From Plasmodium relictum (Eukaryota > Apicomplexa > Aconoidasida > Haemosporida > Plasmodiidae): a DNA stretch of 64,000 bases. The DNA lies in contig NC_041691.1 of the NCBI RefSeq assembly GCF_900005765.1, forward strand, positions 1 through 64,000, read 5' to 3'. This document shows positions 1 to 12,247 of this stretch, in pieces. Both the position numbers and the translations under genes were made by a program. The notes beneath the pieces were generated by a model. It was given only the letters and a program-made list of their open reading frames with translations. It made no database searches and was not told where the DNA came from. The stretch's first letter is position 1, and each line of letters starts with the position of its first letter.

Positions 1-271
1 TGCTTGTAATTTTATTACCCTTATTATTAATCTCTTTCTTCATTGTACTTAAAGATCTTAATATTTGATCATTACTCAAAGTAATTGAAGATATATTATT
101 TATATCTTTATTTGATTTATCACTATTTTCTTGTTCATAAATATCAATAGAAAACTCTTTTGATTTTGTATATATATGTGAAATACATAAATTTCTTTCC
201 AATTCTTCCTCATTCCATTGATTAAAATTTTCCTTTTGTATTATTTCTATTGTTTTCTTGTGCATTGACAT
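1..271 (-). CDS. 5' part of an unrecognised protein gene, cut by the window edge
   Basis: Reading the minus strand from an ATG at 271 (a second in-frame ATG is at 265), the frame stays open for 90 codons to the left edge, which is unusual in DNA this A+T-rich. The protein begins MSMHKKTIEIIQKENFNQWN and is acidic, Asn/Ser/Lys-rich and hydrophilic. There is no signal peptide, membrane segment or PEXEL in the visible part. It stands at the edge of a subtelomeric region, so it may belong to a variable or exported family, but I do not recognise it. It could also be the first exon of a longer gene. Confidence 0.55.
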   Translation of the reverse strand, partial: MSMHKKTIEIIQKENFNQWNEEELERNLCISHIYTKSKEFSIDIYEQENSDKSNKDINNISSITLSNDQILRSLSTMKKEINNKGNKITS

Positions 272-1779
272 ATTTCTTTTTTATTTCAACTATCTTAGTA
301 ATTTTCACTTATCATGTATAGATGTACTATTCACTATGATGCAAACTATAAATTAATTCATTAAAAAAAAAATTAACCGGATCGAAAAAATATGGATTTA
401 TTAATATATTGATAAGTTTAAAATTTAATTCATATTACTCGGGCATAAATATGTTCTTGCTAAGAGAATTGTTATATATATGTTAACAAATAAAGTAATA
501 TATCTCCTTATATTAGTTTATATAATCTGATTTTAAAGATAATTTATGAGTAACAATTAAAACTCCAATTGTTAAAATAATAAAGTATCAGCTTTATGTC
601 AGTATTAACCTTCTTTATATGTAGTAATATTGTATATTTAAGATATCGTATTTAATTATTCTATTTTTATTATACAAGATAATATTTCCTAATAAAAAGT
701 TAAGTTTTTTTTTTTTTTTTTTTTTTTTTTTCAGTTTAATTTATTAATCTACAATTATCTTAAAAAAAATCATGTAATATAAAAAATACAACAATGATTA
801 ATGCAATGTTTTAATTAATAATTAGAAGGATTACGAAAAAAAAAAAAAATTCTTATAAAACTTTGAATTCTTTTAGTTAAAGGAACAATTGAAAAAAAAA
901 ATATATGTGCACTTATACAATTAAGATGAAATAGTTATTATGGCGGATTTTCCGTAATAAATAAAAAACATTTAGTAATAATTAATCATTTTTTTCTTAA
1001 ATTATCTTAAAAATTGAATTCTCAATTTATTGAATTTTAACTAATTCCTTATGCTGATATATAAATAGTTATTTTATGCCTTAACATTTAATTTTCAAAA
1101 TTTCTTGTTTTATATTACTATATTTTTAATAGAAATAACTTTTCTTATTTTATATTACTATGTTCTTAATAGAAATAATTTTTCTTATTTCTTATTACTA
1201 TATTTTTAATTATTTTCAATGTTTCAAACTATATGACCTTTGTAACCGAGATATTAGATCTCATAAATTCATTATATGATATTTATATATTTTATTTTAT
1301 TTTTTTATTGTTCCGTTTTATATTCGAACTAGAAAATAAAGTAAATTAAAAATAAGCAAAATATGAAATTCATATAAGTAAAAACGCTTCAAACTAAGTA
1401 TATTTATGCATTACTAAAAGTGAGTACTAAATAATAATTATTCTTTTTTTGTAATTAAATTAAAAAAAAAAAAATTTTTATTTTTTTTTGCCTAATATTA
1501 TTTTTATTAGCATAATAAATATAATATAATATAAAGTCCTTTTAAAATTTACACATATTTATATATATATAATATTTTTTTTAAAAAAAAAAAAATATAT
1601 AATTTTTTATATTTGCTTTTTATGTAATTACATATACAAGCATGAATTTTTAAATATCGAATAAGTTTTTTTGTCCTCATATTATTGTCCAGTTTTTTAC
1701 TATATTTTATTTTTAACTTTTCTTTTTTTATATTATATCTTTTCGAGTTTATATATAATGATAAGATATTTTATAATAC
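272..1779. other. AT-rich non-coding stretch
   Basis: No supported gene. It holds poly-T and poly-A runs (for example about 706-731), and several near-repeats of a TTATTACTAT-type sequence around 1110-1205. It probably includes degraded fragments of the family I repeat, but no clear terminal hairpin pair could be placed. Confidence 0.5.
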
Positions 1780-2384
1780 TTGTTAGTAAAAGATATTAAT
1801 AGTTTTTATGATATAATAATAACTTATAAGGAAAATAGCTAATTAGGAAAATGCATTCTCTAGTTAAAAAAAAAAAGTCATCGATTTTTTTTCCTTTTTT
1901 TTTTTTTTATTAAATATATTTTCTAATTTTTTAATGATGAATTATTTTTTGGGATTATAAAAAAATTAGTTTTCATTGAATTAATTTTGGAACGATAAAA
2001 ATTGAATTCAAAGTTTAAAAAAGAAAAGAAGAAAAGAAGAAAAATAATTTTGCTTTTATTATCACATAATTTTTATGTATTTTTTAAAATACTATCAATA
2101 ACTTCAATTTAAATTTATGTTTATTTCAAAAGATAATTTTATATATATAGTCAATAGTTTTTAGAAAAAGTTTAATTTTTTTATTAAAAAAATAGGATAA
2201 TTTCTATTAATTCTAGAATAATAGTTCCTCAATTATATAAACTACATATATATAAAGTTTACATATTTGTAATATCAATATACTTTTATAACAGTTAAAT
2301 TAAGTAAGCACACTTCTACATTCTCTTTATTAATCTGTTTGTTCAATATTTTAACAAAGACATTTAACATCCTATTAATAAATC
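1780..2384 (-). repeat. Family I hairpin-ended repeat, copy 1
   Basis: In minus orientation the copy starts with the TTTATTAAT-type hairpin at 2325-2384 and ends near 1780-1805 with a degraded GTTAGTAAAAGATATTAAT terminal hairpin. The interior (about 1830-2130) aligns by eye with 11100-11410: a 'tagctaatta...ctctagtt' block, T-runs, a 'gaattcaaag' block, then 'actatcaataacttcaatttaaattta'. No coding capacity. It could be a solo LTR or a non-autonomous element. Confidence 0.5.
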
Positions 2385-2564
2385 ATTTGAACATATAATT
2401 CCCCACTTTACTATTTAAGATATTTAAAAAGATTAGTAATATTTATTAATTACAATCATTATAAAAATAAATAATTACACTTTAATAAATTTAAATATAA
2501 TAAACGTAAAAAGGAAAAAAAAAAAAAAAATTTTTTATATAATTTTAGATTTTTATGTGTTACT

Positions 2565-3222
2565 AGTTAATAAAAGTAATTAATTAACCTTTTATAATTA
2601 AAAAAATAGCTATATCCATGTTAGGACTCTAATTAAAAGCGTACTAATTCCTATAAAAAGACGTACAAAAAAGATTATTATGTACTCATTGAAATTTTTC
2701 AAACAATTAAAAATTTGAAATTCTTAAAAGATAAATTATTATTAAAACTTGTAAATAGCAAAAATTGAACATAATTTCTTTTTTTTTTTTTTTTGTGATT
2801 ATCTTATAATTTTAAGAATATTTGTTATAAATTTCACTAAGGTACACATTTAATAGAGAATAATGTACATAATTAAAAAAAATTACTACTATAAAATTAA
2901 CAGTGTCAAAAAAGATAACAAAGTGATACTGAAGAATTATAAAATATCCGAGAATATAATTAAATATTAAAGGAAAAACTATTTCATTAAAAGTAGTATC
3001 TTGGCGTTTATATAAAAATAGCACTATATGCTATTTACAATATTATGTGTGATCATAGAAGCATTTAAATAATAAAACTTTTAATTAACTATAAAATCTT
3101 TACTTCTATATATTAGATGAAATGAAACCCAATTAAATTATAATATTTATATATATTTACTATTTATTAATTTGTTTATTTAATACTCTAGAAAAGTATT
3201 AGGACATCAAATTAGTAAATTA
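2565..3222 (-). repeat. Family I hairpin-ended repeat, copy 2
   Basis: The left end carries a hairpin of the GTTAATAA / TTAATTAACC type at 2565-2589. The right end (3161-3222) carries the long hairpin in minus orientation: TTTATTAATTTG, then TTTAATACTCTAGAAAAG, then a decayed closing arm. The interior is AT-rich, and a 70-codon minus ORF inside it has no protein-like features. Boundaries are approximate. Confidence 0.42.
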
Positions 3223-3763
3223 GTTACATATTTTACACAAAAATGTTTTAATATTCAAGTAAAAAATAAAATGCATCTTCATTTTTGTATATTACTTTTT
3301 AAAAAAAATGTAAATTTATTATTATATATGGTTATAAGAAAATATAATTTTAAATACATTTATTCTTCATAATAAAGAAATTAAAAAAATTTTATTAAAT
3401 ATACGATTTAATATATTAACAATAAGAATAATACAAATATAAAAAGTGGATTATTTCTAAAATTATAGAATTATTTTTTTATATTCTCTAGATATTCATT
3501 ACCAATTTTATAATTTGATTGTTAATATTATATAACAGAAGAATTATTTATAAAAAAATCTTTATGCTTTACGAAAAAATATGTATACTTTGTCATGTAA
3601 TTCTCGTCTTTTTATCATAAAAATCTTATGATTCATTAAAAAAAATTATTTTATTTTTTTAGAAAATGCCTTTGTCATAATACAGATTTTCCTTTATTAA
3701 TGAATCCATTACCTCACCAGGAAACATAAATGATTCAATTAAAAATTGGAACTTATTTATTTG

Positions 3764-3794
<31 letters not shown>

Positions 3795-6689
3795 TTAATT
3801 AAATATTGGATATAATAACTTTATGTTTTTCATTGAAACAAGTTCTGTTTTCATAGAATATTCTATGATTTTATTAATACACTAAAAATTGAATATAAAA
3901 ATCACTATGTATAGTAAGAACAATAGAGAAAACCTATTAGGAAAATAATAATTTTTTATACTTTATTTTTTTTAAATTTTAGATAAGAATTAATATCTTT
4001 GTATTATTATGAATAGATGTATATAAAATATTATATAATTTTTTTTTTAAATAATAATTTTCTAAACTTAATTATTAAAACATTTTAGACAAAAATACAT
4101 TAATTTTCTTTATATAATTATATACAAATGCATATATAACAATGTTTTTCATAAAAAAAAATATTTAACATAAAAATATACACAACTATTTAATTTACTT
4201 TATATGTAGTACATTATTGCATATCGATAATTCTATCTTTACCATTAATATATTCACTCTTACATAATAATTTTAATATTTTTGTTTATGTGAACTACTA
4301 AATCACATAAATATAAAGGATATTAAATATAAACATCCCACCCTTAAAAAAATTACAAAAATACTATTTTTATTTATAAAATAAATTTTATTCAGAATGG
4401 CACAAGAAAAAAAAAAATATTTATATATATGTATTGAAATATGATAAACTAAATATTTTTAATTTTTCAAAAATTGATTTATTTCTAACATTTTTTATTC
4501 TACCCTAATATTATATTCTTATGAATAGTTACATTTAAATTTTTCATTTTTCATAATTTTTTATTCTGTGAATTGTAATTAAATATTTCATTTTTATTAT
4601 GAAGTAAATACTTAAAAAAAAAAATATTAAATCTTAATTTTATAAAATATTATAAATATAAAAAAAAAAATTACATATATACTTATAAAAAAAAAAAAGA
4701 AAAAAATATATTCAATAAAATTTTTATTAAATGGATATTTTATCAATTTCGAAAAAAAAAAAAGTAATTTCAAAGAAAATATTTTTATATAAAAAATTGA
4801 ATTTAATATTCCATTTATAAAAGTGTATTAAGTATTGTTATCGATTTATTTTGTAAAAAAATATTATTTTTTTTAAATAATTTGAGCTTTGGCATAAATC
4901 AATACACTTCCTTTGATTATTCTATTTATCTATTAAAAAAAAAAATGATAGTGAAAATGTTTAACAAAAACATAATTTCTATTAGATAAAGATAAAAACT
5001 ATAATATTTTAAATTATTCGAAATAAAACATTATTAAAACAACGTAAAGGGAAATAAAATTGGTATTCCATATTTTTCGAAAGTTTCTTTTTTTTTTTTC
5101 ACTATGAAAATGTAAAAAGAATAACAAAGGGGCAAATTAAATTAAAAAAAGATTTTTCGACAACTGCTTCTATTATTTAGTATGAAATATTAAAAATGAA
5201 TAATATAAAAAAAAAAACTTTTGGTTGTTTATAAATAATGTATGAACTTTTATTTTCTTCACTTTTTTTTTTTTTCGTTCTTTTATTCAGTAAAACATAA
5301 GGATAATTGAAGCACTTTAATGAATTATAAACTTCAATTCAATTTTTAAGAATTATATGAAAACAAAGGATTTCAAAAGTTTTGATTTATCATAAAATTG
5401 TTTAATTTGTAATTATGCAAACATAACTTTTCTATTTTTACTATTTTTGCATATATAAAAAAAAAAAAATTTAGAGATATAATTTTTTTTTTTTTTGACT
5501 ATTTTTATAAAATGCCAGTATTAAACATATGTTAAATAAATGTATACGACACATAATTAATTCAACATAATTTATAATAAATAGAAAATAAAATATTGTG
5601 AGCTTATGATAATTTAAAAATGTATTATTTTTAATATATTTAGAAAAAAAAAAAGGAAAAAGAAAAAAGGATACTCTTATTATGATTTAAAGATTAATTA
5701 GAATGTTATAGTTAATATTTACTTAATAGATGCAACAGTTACGTAAATTATATAAATCACTATGATAATAAGAATATATTGTAGAAAATAAATACATTTC
5801 AATTTTTTGATCCTTTTTCTTGTAAAAAAATTATTTAAAAAATGATAAGAAATTTTTTTTTTTTTTTTTTTGCACAATATTGAAGGTCATATAAAACATC
5901 GAATTTATAGTAATATTATATTATGAAAAAATATAATTAACTTGTAGAAATGACTACTTTTTAAATTTATATGAACTTTATGTAGTTATTTTCTAAAAAT
6001 TATAACCTTTTAAAGTGGTCAATAGCCACACTGGCTTCCTTTTATAGTAATTTTATTGTTTTAATATTAGTTATTTTATAATATATCCTCATTTATTTTT
6101 TAATGAAATTCCTAATTTTCATAAAGAAACCAATGATGAGAAAATTATATGAACAATTGGGTACTACATTACATTTTCCTCCAGACTTCGTATAATTATA
6201 ATAGTTCTTCTATGTAGTTATACCTAAATGGAGAAAATATGTATTGCGTGCAAAGGCTAAAATAATTCTCTAAAATCCATTGTGAATAACATTGTTTATA
6301 TAAATAAAATAAATAAGAAACATTAAAGTTTAATGTAAAAGAAAATATATATATATACATATATATGATAATTTAGATAAAAAAATATCTTTAAATGAAA
6401 ACACAGATATCTTTTATGTGTATAAATCAAAAAAGAAGTATGGTATTTACTTTAAAATTATTTTTGTCAGTTACAAATGAAATGCGCTCTTAGATAAAAA
6501 AATAAAATACTTACTATTATATAGATGAAAAATTATCTTTAAAAATATTAATATTTATGCATTCATGAATAAAAAAAATTGATATAGTAAGTAAATCAGG
6601 GAGAAAAGTACTTTATTTTGATATACTCTATGTTTTCCTCATGCTAATGAAGAAAAAATAATAATAGAATAAAGAATTACAACGATTGA
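3223..6689. other. Long gene-free subtelomeric stretch
   Basis: About 3.5 kb without a supported gene. It contains an AT dinucleotide tract at about 3763-3790 and many homopolymer runs. A short open stretch at about 6103-6200 (+) reads 'FIKKPMMRKLYEQLGTTLHF...' before a stop and looks like a decayed coding fragment. I could not assign it to a family. Confidence 0.45.
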
Positions 6690-6789
6690 TTGAAAAAGAA
6701 AAAAAAAAATATTATTATTTTCTTTACCATAATCATCCTTTTTTTTTTTTTTTTCTTTAATTGTAATATAAAAATATTTATTGATATAT

Positions 6790-7249
6790 ATGAAAAATTT
6801 AGTAATGAAGAAATTGATTTTTTTTTTAAATCAATTGGTATAAACTTTAGAGATTTAGACAATAATACATATGCACAAAGAAAAAAGAAAGTAAAAGATA
6901 AAACTAATGATTTAAGTAATATCATTAATTTAACGGACAAATGCAAACGATATTTGCCATTGGACTTTTTTTAAATAGGAATAAATATAAATTAATATTA
7001 ATTCATTAAATTCCTATTTATAATTTTAATAATGCTAATTATAAACGAAACAATTTTTTTATAGGTAAAATAAAACTATTTAATTATAAGAAATTGCTTT
7101 CTAAATAATACAGTTATTATGCATGATATGAATATATAATCATGCTGTGATTTCATTTATATCATAAGAAGGGGAGCAGTTTATCAATATGCTTGCAAAA
7201 ACATAAAAACACAATTAGAATTAGAAGATCTACTAGAAAAAAATGATTA
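6790..7249 (+). pseudogene. Possible coding remnant, two short protein-like pieces
   Basis: From about 6790 to 6974 the + strand encodes a protein-like stretch, including NEEIDFFFKSIGINFRDLDN and a Cys/Lys-rich end, entered through a plausible acceptor at about 6802 and closed by TAA. After 170 bp a second stretch (about 7140-7249), with the piece RRGAVYQYACKNIKTQLELE, ends at TAA. Composition is richer than the surroundings, and both lie on the same strand. There is no initiator ATG or signal exon. It may be the 3' part of a broken multi-exon subtelomeric gene. Family not recognised. Confidence 0.28.
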
Positions 7250-8089
7250 AAATTATATATATATATATATTTATATTTATATTTATAAATATGTATATTA
7301 TGTAAATATTTATTAAATAAAATGAAAATAATTTACATTTATGAAAACAATATAGTACCCTTTTACTAATATATATTTATTTGCTTTTATTTTTTTTTTT
7401 TTTAATATTCAATAATTACACAAAGCTTAATTTATTAATTGATAACATATATTTGATATTTTGTTTTTTCCTAAGAATAAAAAGAAAAAAGAAACAAAAT
7501 ATTATAAAAACTTGAGAGTATAAACAGTAAAAAAGATGTAAAAAAAAAGTATTATTTTTCTTTTTTTTTAAATATATTTATAACAGTATCACGTATTTTA
7601 ATTTTAATTTAGAACTTAACAATTTCACTTTAAAATTCATTTTCATAATTAATAATTCATGAAAAATTTGATACGATAGATAAATTGATATAAATATAAC
7701 ATATTATAAAAAAATACACTTTCTAGTTAAATACAAATTTGGGAAAATAAAAATGACTAAAGATGTAAATTAATAAAATAATAACTTCGGTGTAAACAAA
7801 ATTCTACTTATTACACTATATGCAGATTAAATAATGGTTAAATAAACCAATTAATGTAATTACCAGAATTATTCTAATATTTATATGTACTTGATCAATA
7901 AAAGATTTTATTTGCCTTTTTGAAATGTTTATATAATGAAAATAGATTAAGTATAAATATTACTAGTTTATACAAGATTTTCTAAAGATTAATATTTAAT
8001 GATATGCTTATAAAACGATATTCATTATGAATAAATATATTAGTTATTTTTTTAAATAAATATTTTTACTTTACTTTTTTATAATATAT

Positions 8090-8192
8090 TTTTATGTGAA
8101 TGGTGTATGTAGACGATATATTTTATGTAAATGATTCAAACTTACAAGTAGTAATAGTTTTTGTCATAGAAACTTTTGAAAAACTTGATTAA
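8090..8192 (+). pseudogene. Reverse-transcriptase fragment with YVDD box (decayed retrotransposon)
   Basis: The frame at 8103-8192 reads VYVDDIFYVNDSNLQ followed by a helix-like VIETFEKLD and then a stop. Y-V-D-D flanked by hydrophobic residues is the catalytic motif of LTR-retroelement reverse transcriptase, and the following acidic/helical stretch fits the region after that box. Upstream the frame is broken by a TGA two codons before the box. No long pol frame remains, so this is a relic. Whether it is Ty3/gypsy-like or Ty1/copia-like cannot be settled from this piece. Avian Plasmodium genomes are reported to carry gypsy-type elements. Confidence 0.5.
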
Positions 8193-8419
8193 AAAAAAGA
8201 ATAACAATATAAAGAACAAATTTTTTTTACTTTATGTTATATAGATAATTGTATAAAGAATATCGATTTATTTATTGTAAGTGGCTTCATCATATGTAAA
8301 ATTAGTGCAGATTTTTGTGCATACTCCTTATTAATTTTACCATTTAAAATACTGTAAAAGTATTAAAACTTCCAAATAATATATTTATTGGTGATAGATG
8401 TAAGATATTCAAAGTCAAC

Positions 8420-9300
8420 ATGAGAAAATCTTCATTGAACAATCAGATCAAAATTAACGAAGAATTATCATGTGTTTGGATATGTGTAAGCGGATATAGC
8501 AGATTTAAAACATTCTTATGTGTTCAAAATTGGAAATAATGATAATATATAGTAAAGATTGAAATGCCAAGAAGAATCCCAAAAGTTGATGAGAGATTCA
8601 TAGAAAAATATTTTATGTGGTTTATTATATTTGAAATAAAAGCAAAAATGCAAGGGCCAACTGTATTAGAGATATGCATAATACTGAAACATTTGGTATT
8701 AAACAATTATGTAGAAGATATAAATAATTTATCAGTAAGCAATGAAATAGTTAATATATTATAGTTACAAAATTAAGTTATGATAATTATTTAAGGATGC
8801 AAATGAGAAAATTAGACAGTAGAGAAAATTGTTCACCAAAAAAACAACATCAAGTGTAATAGAAGCCACGAATTCATTTATCATAAACTGTTTCATCTAA
8901 GTTTAGTTGTTTACGTTATAAAGAAAAGGGAAATATATCTAGACATAATATATTAAGATTCGTTAGAAACTATATTTCGGAGATATATGCAAAAGAAGGC
9001 ATTATAAACCCATTAATATATAAGTATTTTATGGATTCTATATCTTTGTTAATTCTGGAAAACAAGAATATGAGACTACATAAAAAGTAGCATATTTGTG
9101 CATATATACTTTTGATAGAACCAGTCGAAAAGGTGACCTTAAGAGTAATATAATAATTACTAATAAATGTTACTATTGTGAAGATAAAGGGTATTTAAAA
9201 AATATTTTATACATCGCAAGAATAAATGTAATTATCGTAATATGGTAGATCATTTGGCATGTATATATTTAAATAATGTTTTAAGGATAACGAAAATGAG
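8420..9300 (+). pseudogene. gag-like remnant ending in a degenerate zinc knuckle
   Basis: Several short + strand frames together resemble a decayed gag polyprotein. 8564-8764 includes ERFIEKYFMWFIIFEIKAKM. About 8930-9090 is another helical stretch, with NILRFVRNYISEIYAKEG. About 9165-9225 reads NKCYYCEDKGYLK. The last piece has the CX2CX4 start of a CCHC zinc knuckle, but Tyr stands where His is expected and the final Cys is lost, unless a frameshift restores it. Multiple stops separate the pieces. The reverse-transcriptase relic lies upstream rather than downstream, so the two are probably parts of different insertions. Confidence 0.4.
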
Positions 9301-9769
9301 ATAAAATGCATTTTAACAAATAAAAGACATGATATTAATTTAAAGATTCTCAAGAACTAGATTAATCCTCACTAACTTCGTTTAATAGAAAATCACATTG
9401 CTCAATAAATAATGTATTTGAATAAAAAAAAAGATAAAGATGAAAATAAAAAAAAAAGTATCAAAATAACAAACCAAAAGAAAGTGGTGATCAATAAATA
9501 GTATTAATTACCTATCCTATATGATATAAAAAAAAATGAATTCTAAATATATTCACATTCATTTGTTTATATGTTTGTATGTTAAGAGTATACATTAATA
9601 AAAAAACTTATACATAAAAATATATTTTTATATTTGGGTGTTATATATAAAAAATGTATTAAAGAAAATAATGTAAAGTGCATATGTGAATAGCAAATTT
9701 TAATTTTTTTTTTCAATAAAATATATAATTTTTTTTTTTTTTTTGAATAATTATTTTATTTTTTTTATA

Positions 9770-10203
9770 ATATTGGATAATGAATTTATTAAGCTTTTTT
9801 AAAAATGAAAAATAACTATGTGCAAACATAATAAAAAGCATCTACTAGGAATAGGTGCTTTATTACGTGAAAAAAAAAAGAAAAAAAAATCTCGCATAAA
9901 ATTTAACGAATAAAAAACTAAGTTTTTTTTTTGTTTTTGTTTTTAGATAAAAAAAAAAAAATATAGATAACATATTTTTTTTTAGGAATATGTTTCGTGT
10001 TCACTTTTTTTTAAAATTTTTAATTTATAATATGTAATTTATTATTTTTTTAAAGATTAATTTTTTTTTAGTTAAGTGTAATTTAATTGACATTAAATAT
10101 AAATTTTTTAAATAGAAGTAAAATAACATAAAATAAGTAGAAATTGCTCTACATTATCTTTATTAATTTTTTTGTTAAATACTATAGCAATAAAGAAAAT
10201 ATA
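9770..10203 (-). repeat. Family I hairpin-ended repeat, partial copy
   Basis: Minus orientation. The right end at about 10158-10203 is the long-hairpin sequence (TTTATTAATT...TTAAATACTATAG). The interior aligns by eye with 11440-11860: a GTGCAAACA block followed by an ATAAAAA run, a TAAATATAA block, and 'aataacataaaa' before a GATTGCT/AATTGCT block. The left boundary is uncertain. A small inverted repeat (AAGCATCTA / TAGGTGCTT) lies at about 9838-9862. Confidence 0.4.
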
Positions 10204-10205
10204 TA

Positions 10206-10742
10206 AATTATACTGATTTATAAAAAAAAAAAATATAAAATTAAAAATTACTAAATTTATATACATAATATCTAATTTAATTAAGAAACTTTTTATTGTA
10301 TTAGAGACATTTATTTACTTTAAATATGTATTCTTTATTTTTGTTAAAAATTTAAATCTTCTTTTAAATTACAATTCTGCAAAGTAATTCAGTAGCAAGA
10401 AATATCAAATTTAAAGTAATTTATGTGTTCTCTAAGACATAAGAAATAAATATAATAAAACATACTTTTTATATATATTTTAAATAAAAAGTTTAATATG
10501 ATTTTATCTTTCAAAAAAATAAATTCTCTTCTTACAATGAAAATTAATTCTCTTCTAAAAGTAAATTATTTTTATATTTTTTAACTTTTTTTTTTAAAAC
10601 TAAAAAATACAATAAAGGAAAAAAAAAAAAAAAATAGTAATATTTTTTTTTTTTCTCTCTTTATCTAAAGAATGCATGAATAACTTGTTATTTTCCGTAT
10701 GAACAACTATTATTACATAAAAGGTTGATAATATATTTAATC
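10206..10742 (+). repeat. Family I hairpin-ended repeat, + copy
   Basis: Plus orientation, abutting the opposite-orientation copy to its left. The interior block at about 10258-10375 (ACATAATATCTAATTTAATT..., then a long 'catttatttactttaa' block) closely matches 19978-20080. The right end has AATGCATGAATAACTTG, then TCCGTATGAACA, then the terminal GGTTGATAAT / ATTTAATC hairpin at 10723-10742. Non-coding. Confidence 0.5.
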
Positions 10743-10817
10743 AAGAGGTAAAGAAATGCAAATCCCTCTAACAAAGTTTAAATTGTTAAATAATAAGACT
10801 AAAGATATAAATAATAA

Positions 10818-11108
10818 ATGCAATTGAAGAACCTAATGTATGTGACTAATAAGTATAAAGGGAAGTTAAACTGTATATATGCATTGGCACGTAATGATTA
10901 TTTTGATATTTATGGAAGAAGTAATATTTCATATTATGAATATATTAATACTAAGAATAGAAAAACTAGTCATGAGATACAGAAAAGACTCAAAGCTATA
11001 AAACAAGCTAAAGAAAGTAAATTTAAAAAAAAAACTTCATTATTTCCCACAAGTGATAGAGTATATATGATAAAGAATAATATTAACTTTTTATACAATA
11101 ATAGTTAG
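10818..11108 (+). CDS. Unrecognised 96-residue ORF between two repeats
   Basis: An ATG-initiated frame encodes a basic, Tyr/Asn/Lys-rich 96-residue protein. It has no signal peptide, membrane segment or PEXEL. A central basic helix (SHEIQKRLKAIKQAKESKFK) could be a coiled coil. The ORF fills almost exactly the gap between a plus and a minus copy of the family I repeat and ends at the start of the latter. It may be the surviving exon of a broken subtelomeric gene or part of a composite insertion. No homologue recognised, and it may not be expressed. Confidence 0.3.
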   Translation: MQLKNLMYVTNKYKGKLNCIYALARNDYFDIYGRSNISYYEYINTKNRKTSHEIQKRLKAIKQAKESKFKKKTSLFPTSDRVYMIKNNINFLYNNS

Positions 11109-11916
11109 CTGTTCACACGTAAAATAACTAGTCATATATTCTCATATTAAAAAAAAAATGACAATTTTTTTTTTTTTTTTGGATGTTTTATTTCTGTTAA
11201 ATTTTTTTTTTTTCGGGGTATTTAATGAAAGATTTAAAAAAAATGGAAATGTTTCTATAAAATTTTTGTTGTTAAATAGAAATAATTTTTAAAATAAAAA
11301 TTAAATTCAAAATTAAAAAGAAAAACAAAAAGTATTTTGTCTTAATTACTATTTAATTTTTATTTGTTTTTTAAAAGACTGTTAATAACTATAATTTAAA
11401 TTTACATGTTTGTTTTAATCAATTATTTTAAGTACTTTTTTTAATAAATGAATATATTAACTTTTTCAAAATGAAATATAATTGTGTGCAAACAAAATAA
11501 AAAATATTGACTATTTACTCTATTATGCAAAACAAAAGAAAAAAAAAAAATTTTAACAAAAAAATTTTTTTCTTTTAGTAAAGAAATAAAAAAAATAAAA
11601 AATATATAATTTTTTTTTTAACAAAAAATATTTTTTCTATTTGTGAAGATATAAAATAAAAAAAAAAAATATATATTTTTTTTTTTTTGAATTAGTTTTG
11701 TGTTTTATAAAATGTTTTATTTATATATTATATATTTTATTATTTAATAAAGATTTATATGTTTTATTAACATACAACTTAATTATCATTAAATATAACC
11801 ACTTTAAATAAAAGTAATATATCATAAAGGAAATGCCTAAAGATTGCTGTATATTTATATATATAAATATATTTGTTCAGTGCTCTAATAAAGTAATGGA
11901 ACATCTAATTAATAAA
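11100..11916 (-). repeat. Family I hairpin-ended repeat, long copy
   Basis: Minus orientation. The long hairpin lies at about 11863-11916 (TTGTTCAGTGCTCTAATAAAG in its loop, closing AATTAATAAAT). The left part (11100-11420) aligns with 1830-2130, and the right part (11440-11860) with 9780-10150. At about 815 bp it is longer than other copies and may be composite. Non-coding. Confidence 0.45.
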
Positions 11917-12247
11917 TGAATAATCAACAACAAAAAATAACAATTAAAAATAACACTGCTAATTCTTTAATCTCAAAATCCTTTTTTTCTTATTAAGAGC
12001 ATTTGACATGATATTAACTCTTTCATTTTTAAATGAGACTAATGCAAAGAACTACAAAAGTATGCGATTCAAGTGGCAATTATTCATCAAAATATTTGGC
12101 AGCATGCATAAGTATATTATGCTATTTTAAATATTTTTTTTATATTTCATCATTTTAGTAATAATATATATAAAAAATAAATGATATGTTCTCGAAAAAA
12201 AAGCTTTATTATTGACTTGCTTTACGCTTCCAATGGTTTCATAATGA
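11917..12247. other. Downstream flank of the exported-protein gene
   Basis: No gene supported. A slightly less AT-rich patch around 12035-12115 has no open frame of note. Confidence 0.4.

Noticed and set aside
2812-3024. 70-codon minus ORF
   Set aside because: It lies inside a family I repeat copy and has a hydrophobic composition typical of random AT-rich sequence.
9838-9862. Short inverted repeat considered as a terminator or element end
   Set aside because: Stem of nine with mismatches, no counterpart in other copies. Not enough to call a regulatory feature.
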